From BQOK01 sp048388525 (GTDB taxonomy: Bacteria > Bacillota > Clostridia > Oscillospirales > Ruminococcaceae): DNA of 64,000 nucleotides. Below are positions 24,733-33,416 of the stretch, one piece after another; the stretch's first letter is position 1; each line of letters starts with the position of its first letter. The stretch is taken from assembly GCF_048388525.1 (NCBI RefSeq), contig NZ_DBGCTQ010000004.1, positions 36,709 through 100,708 of the forward strand. The letters run 5' to 3'. The position numbers were made by a program, and so were the translations under genes. The notes under the pieces were generated by a model that saw only the letters and a list, made by a program, of their open reading frames with translations, did not search any database and had not been told where the DNA came from.

Positions 24733-27033
24733 TTATTCTTTAAAGATCAGTTGGCCGTCCTCGGCGTCCAGGGTCACCGCAGCCCCCAGAACGCCCGCCA
24801 CAAACCGCCCGGCCAGTTCGTCCTCGACCTTTTTGCGGATCACCCGGCGCAGATCCCGCGCGCCGAACTTCACCCCGCCGCACTCTTTCACCAGCGCCGC
24901 GCAGGCCTCGGGGGTATAGCTCAATTCAACCCCCTTGTCCAGCATGGGCTGCCTGTACTCGTCCAGCATCAGGCCCGCGATCCGGCAAAGGCTCTCTTCC
25001 GACAGGGGCTTAAAAGCCACCACCTCGTCCACACGGCCCATAAATTCGGGCCGCAAAAATTCCGAAAGAGCCTTCATCGCTTTGTTTTCGCTCATCTGTG
25101 CCGCCGTTTTGTTAAAGCCGGTCTCGCCGCCTTTCTCGGTGCTGCCCGCGTTGCTGGTCATGCACACGACCGTGTTTTCAAAATTCACGGTGCGGCCCTG
25201 GCTGTCGGTGATGCGGCCCTCGTCCAAAATCTGCAGGAGAATGTTCATCACGTCCGGGTGGGCTTTTTCGATCTCGTCGAACAGCACCACGCTGTAAGGC
25301 CGGCGGCGCACCTGCTCGGTCAGCTGGCCCGCCTCGTCAAACCCCACGTAGCCCGGCGGCGCGCCGATCAGCCGGCTCACGGCATGTTTCTCCATATATT
25401 CGCTCATATCAATGCGGATAAGCGGGTCCGGCGTGTCGAACAGCTGTTGGGCCAGCTGTTTTACAAGCTCGGTCTTGCCCACCCCCGTGGGCCCCACAAA
25501 GATAAAGCTGGCCGGCCGCCGCTTGCCCGAAAGGTCGGCCCGGGCGCGCTTCATTGCCTTTGCCACGGCCTCCACCGCTTCGTCCTGCCCAATAATATGC
25601 GCCTTAAGGCCCTCTTCCAGCGCAAGCAGCTTTGCAAATTCGCTCTCTTTTACCTTTACCGCGGGGATGCCGGTCCACAGCTCAATGACCTTGGCCACGT
25701 CCTCCATCTCCACTTTAATGCCGCCCGCCTTGAGCTCCAGCTCGGGCAGGCCCTCCCGCAAGCGGGCCAGCTCGGTCTTAATTTCGGCCAGCTTCTCGTA
25801 GTCCGGGCCCTTTTCAGCCTGTTCCTGGCTCAGCTCCTGGGCCTCCAGCATGGCCATCTGTTTGCGCGCCACGGCCAGGTCGCTGATCTCCGGGTGGCGC
25901 AGGTTGCAGCATGCGCAGGCCTCGTCCAAAAGGTCGATGGCCTTATCCGGCAAAAACCGATCCGAGATATAGCGCTCGGCCAGGTTCACCGCCGCGGTCA
26001 CGATGGTGTCCGGCACCTCCACACCATGGTGCTTTTCGTAATATTTTTTGATGCCCCGCAGCACGCCGATGGCGTCCGCAATGCTGGGCTCGCCCACCTT
26101 CACCGGCTGGAAGCGGCGCTCCAGCGCCTGGTCTTTTTCGATATACTTGCGGTACTCTGCAAAGGTAGTGGCCCCGATCACCTGGATCTCCCCGCGCGAC
26201 AGCGCGGGCTTTAAGATGTTTCCCGCGTTCATCGCCCCTTCGGAATCGCCCGCGCCGGTGATGTTGTGGATCTCATCAATGAACAGGATCACGTTGCCCA
26301 GGTGCTTGACTTCGTCGATCAGGCCCTTGACCCGCTGCTCGAACTGGCCGCGGAACTGGGTCCCAGCCACCAGGGCGGTCAGGTCCATCAAATACAGCTC
26401 CTTACCCTTCAAACAGGCGGGCACCGCGTCGCGCACAATGCGCTGGGCAATGCCCTCGGCAATGGCTGTTTTGCCCACGCCCGCCTCGCCGATCAGGCAG
26501 GGGTTGTTTTTCTGGCGGCGGGCCAGGATCTGAATGGTGCGGTAGATTTCCTGCTCCCGGCCGATGATCTCGTCCAGCCTGCCCGCGCGGGCCTTCGCCG
26601 TCAGCGACTCGCAGTATTTATCCAGGAATTTGGTCTTGCCGCCGCGCCGGCCGTTTTCCTTCTCCTGCTTTTTTTCCCGGTTCGCGCCAATGCCAAAGGG
26701 AAAGGTGGCGGACCCGCCGGGGGTAAAGCCCTCTTCGCCGCCGTCCTCTTCGCTGCCCTCGCCGGTTTCTTCCTCCCCGCCGCCCACCGGGCCGAAGGGG
26801 AACATGCCGGCCATGCCGTTTTCCCCGGCTTCCTCCATAAAGCTGCTCATGCGCTCCTCCATGCTCTCCAGATCCTGGTCGGAAACGCCGAACTGCTTCA
26901 TCAAGTCATCCACCGGTTTGATGCCCAGCTCCCGCGCGCAGGTAAGGCAGTACCCCTCCTGCTTGGGCTGGCCGTTTTCCAGTTTTTGCACGAACACGAT
27001 GGCCGTGCGTTTTTTACAGCGTACACAAAGCAT
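24733..27033 (-). CDS. clpE: ClpE-type ATP-dependent protease ATPase subunit
   Basis: A 766-residue double-AAA+ unfoldase. Instead of Clp_N repeats it begins with a zinc finger, C3-x2-C6 and C29-x2-C32, the mark of ClpE. An acidic Gly-rich linker (about 75-130) follows, then AAA-1 (Walker A GEAGVGKT at 182-189, FIDEIHN), a short middle coiled coil (about 395-445) and AAA-2 (Walker A GPTGVGKT near 514). The ClpP-docking loop is probably GGETGFNKT, with TGF in place of the usual hydrophobic-G-F. Ribosome site weak (GAAAGGGAAATCGAG). No CtsR-like heptad repeat is seen upstream. Confidence 0.88.
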   Translation of the reverse strand: MLCVRCKKRTAIVFVQKLENGQPKQEGYCLTCARELGIKPVDDLMKQFGVSDQDLESMEERMSSFMEEAGENGMAGMFPFGPVGGGEEETGEGSEEDGGEEGFTPGGSATFPFGIGANREKKQEKENGRRGGKTKFLDKYCESLTAKARAGRLDEIIGREQEIYRTIQILARRQKNNPCLIGEAGVGKTAIAEGIAQRIVRDAVPACLKGKELYLMDLTALVAGTQFRGQFEQRVKGLIDEVKHLGNVILFIDEIHNITGAGDSEGAMNAGNILKPALSRGEIQVIGATTFAEYRKYIEKDQALERRFQPVKVGEPSIADAIGVLRGIKKYYEKHHGVEVPDTIVTAAVNLAERYISDRFLPDKAIDLLDEACACCNLRHPEISDLAVARKQMAMLEAQELSQEQAEKGPDYEKLAEIKTELARLREGLPELELKAGGIKVEMEDVAKVIELWTGIPAVKVKESEFAKLLALEEGLKAHIIGQDEAVEAVAKAMKRARADLSGKRRPASFIFVGPTGVGKTELVKQLAQQLFDTPDPLIRIDMSEYMEKHAVSRLIGAPPGYVGFDEAGQLTEQVRRRPYSVVLFDEIEKAHPDVMNILLQILDEGRITDSQGRTVNFENTVVCMTSNAGSTEKGGETGFNKTAAQMSENKAMKALSEFLRPEFMGRVDEVVAFKPLSEESLCRIAGLMLDEYRQPMLDKGVELSYTPEACAALVKECGGVKFGARDLRRVIRKKVEDELAGRFVAGVLGAAVTLDAEDGQLIFKE

Positions 27034-27089
27034 AATCTCGATTTCCCTTTCTTTGGGGCGCCGGGCGTGCCGCCCGGCGGTATAGTGAT

Positions 27090-27118
27090 AGTATAACCCT
27101 TTAATAGAACGGATTCAA
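27090..27118 (-). promoter_or_regulatory. Promoter of clpE
   Basis: -35 TTGAAT (27118-27113) and -10 TATACT (27095-27090) at 17-nt spacing, inside and just past the end of cvpA. The leader carries a GC hairpin GCCGGGCG / CGCCCGGC at about 27058-27080. clpE can thus be expressed independently of cvpA. Confidence 0.6.
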
Positions 27119-27787
27119 CCGCCCAAAGATTCCGTAAGCCACGCTGCCGGAAAGGGCCGTATCATTCAAAAAGCTGATGGACCCACCGGTGATCACAATA
27201 ATGGCCCATACCGCGCACAGCAGCAGGTACAGATCCACTGTGCCCGCCAAAATCCCCATCGCAAATCCCAGCATCCGGTTCACGCCGCCCACCAGGGGGA
27301 TGCGGTTGAAGTTGGTGAGCACCGCCACCACAAAGCTCACCACCAGCCGGCACAGTGCAAAAGCCACAAAGAACACCACAATGGCAATGATGGGGGTCAG
27401 CAGCGGGGCAATGATCTCCTCCACCAGCTTTGCGGCAAGATCCGGCGCGGTGCTACCCAGCATGTTCTGGGCAGAATCCAAAAGGCTTTGCTTCACGCTG
27501 GCCGGCAGAAAGCCCGCGTATTTTTCGATCGTCTGCCCCAGATCCACCGTGCCCTCGGCGGTGAGGGTCTTTTCAATGCTGCTCACAAACCCGCCCTCAA
27601 AAAAGCGCGCGAACACCAGCGGGGCAACCTTGTTGCTCAGCAGCACTGCGCCCACCAGGCTGGCCAGGTTGCCCACAAACTGCACCAGGCCCGCCGCAAA
27701 GCCGCGGCGGGCATAGGCAAACGCCACCAGCAGCAGCACGGCCAGAAGCACCAGGTCAAAAATATGGGCTGTCGTCAAAAAATCCAT
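27101..27787 (-). CDS. cvpA: CvpA family membrane protein
   Basis: A 228-residue protein with an N-terminal helix pair (IFDLVLLAVLLLVAFAYARRGFAAGLVQFVGNL), a soluble middle segment and two or three C-terminal helices, matching CvpA/YshB. The conserved R-x-G-F after the first helix is present. The family is linked to colicin V production in E. coli and to envelope homeostasis elsewhere. It follows the DUF5711 gene by 33 bp in the same transcript. Confidence 0.85.
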   Translation of the reverse strand: MDFLTTAHIFDLVLLAVLLLVAFAYARRGFAAGLVQFVGNLASLVGAVLLSNKVAPLVFARFFEGGFVSSIEKTLTAEGTVDLGQTIEKYAGFLPASVKQSLLDSAQNMLGSTAPDLAAKLVEEIIAPLLTPIIAIVVFFVAFALCRLVVSFVVAVLTNFNRIPLVGGVNRMLGFAMGILAGTVDLYLLLCAVWAIIVITGGSISFLNDTALSGSVAYGIFGRLNPFY

Positions 27788-27820
27788 TGCGTCACACTCT
27801 CTCCCTTTGGGCGGCGCGGG

Positions 27821-29062
27821 CTATTCCTGCGCGCCGCCGGTCTCGGGCCCGGTAAGGGCCCGTGCCTCGCCGCCGGCAAACACCAGCAGCTGTTTTGCGT
27901 CCAGCACCGCCAGGGGCGGCGCATCCAGCGCTGCCTCCCAATCGGCCTCGCCTGCCAGGGTATAGGCGGCCACGCTGCTCTCCCGTAAGATATATGCCGC
28001 CGTGCGGGTACACACCACCCCCCGTGCCGGGGCCGGCACCCGTGCGTCGGCCAAAAGCTGCATCTGCGGGTCCAGCACCACCAGCCTCGCGGGCGAATCC
28101 GCCAGCTCCGGCCCAAACAGCAGCGCCGCGTTCTGCCCGCACACTGAGGCGCTCACCAACTGTTCGCCTCCATAGCTGAACACCGCCTTCTGCTCTCCTG
28201 TGGCGGGGTCGTACACAGCCGCCATGTGATCATAGATCACCAGCAGCTTGTCCGCTGTGAGCCAGTGCATCTGCAGCACCTGGCCCCCGCTGGCGGTAAT
28301 GCGGGCGCTCACCTGGTCGCTGCGGGTGTCCAGCAAAAAAATATTGCTGGTCAGGCTGCCGTTCTCTGCGGTAAGGCAGGCCACGGCAAAGCGCTTGTTG
28401 TCGGCCGCAAAGGCAATGCGGCTGGGCAGCCCTTCTTTTTCGGTGGGGTTCCACGCATAGCGGAACCGGAACGCCGGGTCGTAGATCGTCAGCTCCGCCA
28501 TGTACCGGCTGGAATCGGTCACCACCGCCAGGCTGCCGTTGGGGCTCATCTCGGCCAGCAGGATGGGCCGGTCAAAGGTCTGTGTCGAAAGGGTGCGGCT
28601 GCGGCTCTCCACCCGCAGCTCATACCCCGCCCGGCTGTAAATGCAAAAGCGGCTGTTGCCGGCGCTCAGGGCGGGGCGCGCATAGCCGTGCTGGATGCTG
28701 CGCAGCCGGTTTCCCCCGCCGGAATAAACCACCAGGTCCTGCTTGCCCAGCTCCACAAAACCGCCGGCCAGCCCCTCCAGCTGCACCACCTCGGGCACGC
28801 CGGTCTTCACCGGCCAGCCCGCCGCCGGCGCCAGCGCGATCCGCACCGAATCAAACGCCTCTCCCGCCGCGGCCAGCGCCTCACTGTAAACGCCTGTAAA
28901 ATACGCCGCCACCGCCAGCACTGCCGCTGCCAGCAGCAGCGCGCTGCGCAGCTTGCGCGCCCTGCGCCGCCGGCGCAGCTCGGTAATGCGGGTCAGGTTC
29001 GCGCCCTCGCCGTGTGTCTGTTTGCTCAAAGCGCGCAGGCCCTCCCTCGTGTCAGATTTCAT
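27821..29062 (-). CDS. DUF5711 family membrane-anchored beta-propeller-like protein
   Basis: A 413-residue protein: a basic cytosolic N-terminus with an RRRRRARK cluster, one membrane helix (about 41-60), then an extracytoplasmic region of short beta-strand repeats (for example RPILLAEMSPNGSLAVVTDSS, RIAFAADNKRFAVACL, MHWLTADKLLVIYDHMAAVYDP) that suggest a beta propeller. This fits DUF5711, a Clostridial family of unknown role. Its start overlaps the truA stop by 11 nt (ATGAAATCTGA), so it is translationally coupled. Confidence 0.78.
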   Translation of the reverse strand: MKSDTREGLRALSKQTHGEGANLTRITELRRRRRARKLRSALLLAAAVLAVAAYFTGVYSEALAAAGEAFDSVRIALAPAAGWPVKTGVPEVVQLEGLAGGFVELGKQDLVVYSGGGNRLRSIQHGYARPALSAGNSRFCIYSRAGYELRVESRSRTLSTQTFDRPILLAEMSPNGSLAVVTDSSRYMAELTIYDPAFRFRYAWNPTEKEGLPSRIAFAADNKRFAVACLTAENGSLTSNIFLLDTRSDQVSARITASGGQVLQMHWLTADKLLVIYDHMAAVYDPATGEQKAVFSYGGEQLVSASVCGQNAALLFGPELADSPARLVVLDPQMQLLADARVPAPARGVVCTRTAAYILRESSVAAYTLAGEADWEAALDAPPLAVLDAKQLLVFAGGEARALTGPETGGAQE

Positions 29063-29798
29063 ATTCCACGCTCTTTAAAAACAAGCCCTGGGCAGGCAGC
29101 GTGGGGCCCGCCTTCGCCCGGTCCCGGGCCTCCAGCAGCGCGGGCACCGCCCCGGGCTCCAGCTTGTGCTGGCCCGCCCGCAGCAGGGTGCCGGCCAAAA
29201 TGCGCACCATGTTGTATAAGTAGCCGTCCGCGGTCACGGTAATGCTCACCAGCGCACCGGCCCGTTCCACCTCACAGCGGGTGATGGTGCGCACCGTGCT
29301 GCCCCGCTTTGCCGCCTCGCAGTTCGCCGCGCACAGGCTCAAAAAATCGTGCCTGCCCACAAAGTGGTCCGCCGCCTGCTGCATGGCCGCAACATCCAGC
29401 GCTCCGGGCGCCCTGTAATAATACCCGGCCTCAAAGGGGCTGTCGATCGGGCTGTTCCAGATGCGGTACACATAGGTCTTGGCGTGGGCGGCGTACCGGG
29501 CGTGAAAGCCCTCCGGCGCCTGCCGCGCGCTGTTCACCCGAATGGCCGGGGGCAGGTTCTGGTTCAGCGCCAGTGGCAGCTTTTCCAGCGATACCGCGGG
29601 CGCGGCGCAAAAGCTCAGGGCATAGTGCAGCGCGTGCACCCCGGCGTCGGTGCGGGAGCAGCCCTTTACGTCCGGCCGCTCGCCCAGCACCGCCTCCAGC
29701 GCGTTTTGCACCGCCTCGCACACCGAGCGGCCGTTTTTCTGCACCTGGAAGCCGCAAAAGCCGCTGCCGTCAAAGCTCAGATCAAGCAGGATGTTCAT
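29052..29798 (-). CDS. truA: tRNA pseudouridine(38-40) synthase TruA
   Basis: A 248-residue TruA that isomerises uridines 38-40 in the anticodon arm of tRNAs. The catalytic motif is GCSRTDAGVHA with D51, and the family blocks KTYVYRIWN and VRILAGTLL are present. The start at 29798 lies 2 nt after the ecfT stop, so it is probably read by coupled translation; in-frame sequence further upstream is a shadow of ecfT. Confidence 0.96.
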   Translation of the reverse strand: MNILLDLSFDGSGFCGFQVQKNGRSVCEAVQNALEAVLGERPDVKGCSRTDAGVHALHYALSFCAAPAVSLEKLPLALNQNLPPAIRVNSARQAPEGFHARYAAHAKTYVYRIWNSPIDSPFEAGYYYRAPGALDVAAMQQAADHFVGRHDFLSLCAANCEAAKRGSTVRTITRCEVERAGALVSITVTADGYLYNMVRILAGTLLRAGQHKLEPGAVPALLEARDRAKAGPTLPAQGLFLKSVEYEI

Positions 29799-29800
29799 GG

Positions 29801-30619
29801 CTAGATCACCCGTGGCAGCAGATAACGGGTGGCCCATACCGCCCCGAACGCCGCCAGGCACACCGCCAGCACCAGCCAGTCGCGCCCCTGGAATTTAAGC
29901 ACCTTCAGCCGGGTCCGGCCGTCGCCGCCCCGGTAACACCGGCACTCCATGGCCATGGCCAGCTCGTCCGCCCGCCGAAAGGCCGAGATGAAGAGCGGGA
30001 TCAGAATGGGCACCATCGCCTTGACCCGCTCGGTCAGCTTTCCGGTGTCCAGCATGGCGCCCCGGGCCTTCTGCGCGTTCATGATCTTGTCGGTCTCCTC
30101 GATCAGGGTGGGGATAAACCGCAGCGCGATGGTCATCATCATGGCCAGCTCGTGCACCGGCAGGTGCAGCTTTGCAAAGGGCTTCAGCAGCCGCTCAATG
30201 GCGTCGGTCAGCACAATCGGGCTGGTGGTGTAGGTCAGCAGGCTGGTTCCCGCGATCAGCGCCACAATGCGCACGCTCATAAACACCGCGTACACAACGC
30301 CCTCTTTGTAGATCTTGAATACCCAGAACTGCCACAGGGGCTGCCCCTCGCCCCCCATAAAGAACAGGTTCAGCACCGCCGTGAAGATCACGATGGGCAG
30401 AATGGGCTTCAGGCTTTTCAGAATAAGCTTCAGGGGGATCTTTGCCACCAGATACAGAACGGTCAGCAGCGCAAGGCTCAGCGCCAGCCCCAGCAGGTTC
30501 GTCACCGTGAACAGCAGCACGATATAGCCAATGACCAGCAGGATTTTCAGCCGCGGGTCGGTGCCATGCACCACCGAATTGCCCGGGAAGTGCTGGCCGA
30601 TGGTGATATCCCTCAGCAT
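29801..30619 (-). CDS. ecfT: ECF transporter transmembrane component EcfT
   Basis: A 272-residue integral membrane protein with about six helices. The coupling-helix motifs seen in EcfT occur (residue pattern A-R-G in KARGAML and CRCYRGG). It bridges the two EcfA ATPases to exchangeable substrate-binding S components for vitamins or metals. The gene overlaps ecfA2 by 7 nt. No S component gene lies alongside, as is typical of group II ECF systems. Confidence 0.95.
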   Translation of the reverse strand: MLRDITIGQHFPGNSVVHGTDPRLKILLVIGYIVLLFTVTNLLGLALSLALLTVLYLVAKIPLKLILKSLKPILPIVIFTAVLNLFFMGGEGQPLWQFWVFKIYKEGVVYAVFMSVRIVALIAGTSLLTYTTSPIVLTDAIERLLKPFAKLHLPVHELAMMMTIALRFIPTLIEETDKIMNAQKARGAMLDTGKLTERVKAMVPILIPLFISAFRRADELAMAMECRCYRGGDGRTRLKVLKFQGRDWLVLAVCLAAFGAVWATRYLLPRVI

Positions 30620-31494
30620 CCGGCCGCCCCCTTCCCGCGTTTTTGCTCCAGCGCGGCCAGAATGGTCTTCACCGCATAGGGCACGGTATAAACGTCCTGC
30701 GGCAGCGCAAGGCCCATCTGCCGCAGCTTCAAGAACACCTTGGTCACCTGCGGCACCGAAAGCCCCAGCCCCAGCAGCTCGTCCGCCCGGGCAAACACAT
30801 TCTCCACCGTGTCGTACATGGCCACGCTGCGCTGATCCATCACCAGCACCCGGTTTGCGTATTTTGCAATGTCTTCCATCGAGTGGCTCACCAGCAGCAC
30901 CGTGGTGCCGGTCTCCTTGTGGTAGCGCTTCACCTGGGTCAAAATGGTGTCGCGACCCTCCGGGTCCAGGCCCGCGGCGGGCTCGTCCAGCACCAGGATG
31001 CGCGGCTCCATCGCCATGACCCCTGCGATCGCCACCCGGCGCTTCTGCCCGCCCGAAAGCTCAAACGGGCTGCGGCCAAGGTATTCCTCCGGCAGGCCCG
31101 CAAAGGCGGCGGCCCGGTGCACCCGGCGATCCACCTCTTCTTCGTCCAGCCCCATGTTTTTGGGCCCGAAGGCAATGTCCTTGTACACCGTTTCCTCAAA
31201 CAGCTGGTATTCGGGGTACTGGAACACAAGCCCCACCATAAAGCGGAACCGGCGGATGTCGCCGGGCTTTTCCCAAATATCCTGCCCAGCCACCAGCACC
31301 TGCCCGCTGGTGGGCTTCAAAATGCCGTTGAAGTGGGTGATGAGGGTGGATTTTCCCGACCCTGTGGAGCCGATGATCCCCACAAAGTCGCCCTCCTCCA
31401 CCGCAAAATCCACATGTTCCAGCGCGGTGGTGGCGTCCGGCATCCCTGCGTTGTAAATATGGGTCAGGCCCTTTGTTTCAATAATGGCAGCCAT
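30613..31494 (-). CDS. ecfA2: ECF transporter ATPase EcfA2
   Basis: A 293-residue ABC ATPase: Walker A GSTGSGKST, Q-loop FQYPEYQLF, signature ELSGGQKRRVAIAGVMA, Walker B ILVLDEPAAGLD and H-loop VSHSMEDI. The Q-loop with PEYQLF and the C-terminal tail are typical of EcfA2. ATG 31494 is preferred, since the GTG at 31503 is too close to the AGGA site. It pairs with EcfA1, encoded 70 bp upstream. Confidence 0.95.
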   Translation of the reverse strand: MAAIIETKGLTHIYNAGMPDATTALEHVDFAVEEGDFVGIIGSTGSGKSTLITHFNGILKPTSGQVLVAGQDIWEKPGDIRRFRFMVGLVFQYPEYQLFEETVYKDIAFGPKNMGLDEEEVDRRVHRAAAFAGLPEEYLGRSPFELSGGQKRRVAIAGVMAMEPRILVLDEPAAGLDPEGRDTILTQVKRYHKETGTTVLLVSHSMEDIAKYANRVLVMDQRSVAMYDTVENVFARADELLGLGLSVPQVTKVFLKLRQMGLALPQDVYTVPYAVKTILAALEQKRGKGAAGC

Positions 31495-31564
31495 ATTGCT
31501 CACGTCCTATCTCTTTCCCACGGGGCGCCCGCGCCCCCTCTGGCCCGCCCCGGGCCCTTTTTGG

Positions 31565-32395
31565 CTATTTCAGCAGCTCGTACAGCGCCGCCGCGCACTC
31601 GTCCTCGTTGATGATATCCCCCGGCAGCTCCACCCCGGCCTTTGCCAGCTCACAGCACAACTCGGTGGCCTGGGGCACGTCCAGGTGCAGCCCCCGCATG
31701 CGCTCGGTCTGGCGGAACACCTCCTTGGGGGTACCCTCCAAAACCACCCGGCCCTCGCTCATCACCAGCACCCGGTCGGCCTGGGCCGCCTCGTCCATAT
31801 AATGGGTGATCGCCGCCACGGTGATGCCAAAATCCCGGTTCAGGCGGCGGATGGTCTCCATCACCTTTTCCCGGCCCCGGGGGTCCAGCATGGCGGTGGC
31901 CTCGTCCAGCACCAGGCAGTCCGGCCGCATGGCGATCACGCCCGCAATGGCTACCCTCTGCTTCTGCCCGCCCGAAAGCTTGTGCGGCGCTTTTTCCCGG
32001 TGCTTGTAAATGCCCGCCATCTGCATGGCGTCGTCGATGCGGGTGCGGATCTCGGCCGGGGGCACGCCCAGGTTCTCCAGCGCAAAGGCCACGTCCTCTT
32101 CCACCACGGTGGCCACGATCTGGTTGTCCGGGTTCTGGAACACCATGCCCACCTTCTGGCGGATGTCGTACAGGTGCGCCTCGTCCGCGGTGTCCATGCC
32201 CTCCACCAGAACGGTGCCGGCCTCGGGCAGCAAAATGGCGTTGAAGTGCTTTGCCAGGGTGCTTTTGCCGCACCCGTTAGCTCCCAGCACCGCCACAAAC
32301 TCCCCCTTCTTCACCGTCACGCATGCGCCGTCCACGGCCCACGGGCTCTCGGGTGAATAGCGAAAGCGCACGCTGCGCGCCTCGATCATCTCCAT
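31565..32395 (-). CDS. ecfA1: ECF transporter ATPase EcfA1
   Basis: A 276-residue ABC ATPase with Walker A GANGCGKST, Q-loop FQNPDNQIVATVVEEDVAF, signature KLSGGQKQRVAIAGVIA, Walker B CLVLDEATAMLD and H-loop ITHYMDEA. FQNPDNQ is the EcfA1 signature. It is the first gene of the ecf module and follows the methyltransferase by 34 bp. Confidence 0.95.
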   Translation of the reverse strand: MEMIEARSVRFRYSPESPWAVDGACVTVKKGEFVAVLGANGCGKSTLAKHFNAILLPEAGTVLVEGMDTADEAHLYDIRQKVGMVFQNPDNQIVATVVEEDVAFALENLGVPPAEIRTRIDDAMQMAGIYKHREKAPHKLSGGQKQRVAIAGVIAMRPDCLVLDEATAMLDPRGREKVMETIRRLNRDFGITVAAITHYMDEAAQADRVLVMSEGRVVLEGTPKEVFRQTERMRGLHLDVPQATELCCELAKAGVELPGDIINEDECAAALYELLK

Positions 32396-32429
32396 GCTTT
32401 TCCCGCCCCTCTCTCGTTGTGCCGCCCGC

Positions 32430-33299
32430 TCAGGTTTCGTCCTGCCAAAGGGCGGTGGCCCCGCAGGGCACCACCCCGCCGGTGCTGGTCACCGGCAGGC
32501 CGATCTCGTCGCAGCCGGTCGTGCCGCCGTGTTCTTCACACAGGGTGTCCCGCAGCATGTATTCCATCACCGCGGGCGAAAGCCCGGTGGTGTAGCTGTT
32601 CACCGCCACAAAGAGCGGCCTGCCGCTCAGTACCCCCGCGCACAGGCGGATCAGGTCGTAAATGCTGTCCTCCAGCTTCCAAACCTCGCCCCCCGGGCCG
32701 CGGCCGTAGCTGGGCGGGTCCATAATCAGCGCGTCGTACCGGCTGCCGCGGCGCGCCTCCCGCGCAACAAATTTGGCGCAGTCGTCCACGATCCAGCGGA
32801 TGGGCGCGCCCGCAAGGCCGCTGGCCTGCGCGTTCTCCCGCGCCCAGGCCACGATCCCCTTGCTGGCGTCCACATGGCATACGCTGGCCCCGGCGGCGGC
32901 GCAAGCCAGGGTTGCCCCGCCGGTATAGCCGAACAGGTTCAGCACCCGCACCGGGCGGCCGGCGCCCCGGATTTTCTGCCCATACCAGGCCCAGTTCACC
33001 GCCTGCTCGGGGAATACGCCCGTGTGCTTAAAGCCGGTGGGGCTTACCACCAGGGTCAGCTCCCCGCAGCCGATCTTCCATTTTTCCGGCAGGCGGCGGC
33101 GGTACTCCCACTGGCCGCCCCCCTTTTCCGAGCGGTGATACACCGCGTCCGCCTTTTGCCACAGGGGGCTTTTTTCAGCGCTCTTCCAGACCACCTGGGG
33201 GTCAGGGCGCACCAGCAGCGCGCTGCCCCAGCGCTCCAGGCGGTTACCGCAAGTGGCGTCGATCAATTCATAGTCCTGCCAGGTGGTGGCGGCGCGCAT
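32430..33299 (-). CDS. Class I SAM-dependent methyltransferase (RlmI/RlmK-like)
   Basis: A 289-residue methyltransferase. The SAM-binding motif is VLNLFGYTGGATLACAAAG, followed by an acidic strand end (HVDASKG) and the catalytic-type loop DPPSYGRG, the pattern of 23S rRNA cytosine methyltransferases of the RlmI/RlmK group. There is no PUA domain at the N-terminus. The start at 33299 follows AAAGGAG by 8 nt. A target in rRNA is likely from family but unproven. Confidence 0.85.
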   Translation of the reverse strand: MRAATTWQDYELIDATCGNRLERWGSALLVRPDPQVVWKSAEKSPLWQKADAVYHRSEKGGGQWEYRRRLPEKWKIGCGELTLVVSPTGFKHTGVFPEQAVNWAWYGQKIRGAGRPVRVLNLFGYTGGATLACAAAGASVCHVDASKGIVAWARENAQASGLAGAPIRWIVDDCAKFVAREARRGSRYDALIMDPPSYGRGPGGEVWKLEDSIYDLIRLCAGVLSGRPLFVAVNSYTTGLSPAVMEYMLRDTLCEEHGGTTGCDEIGLPVTSTGGVVPCGATALWQDET

Positions 33300-33416
33300 A
33301 GGCACTTCTCCTTTTTATCCCGCGCCGCCGGGGCCGGCTGGCCCGCGCCGCGGCGCTTTGAAAGAATTATTGTAAGCGATAAATGTGAATTTTTCTTGTT
33401 GGCGCCTTCCCGCGCT

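Noticed and set aside
27034..27100. CtsR operator upstream of clpE
   Set aside because: No tandem GGTCAAA-type heptamers are present.
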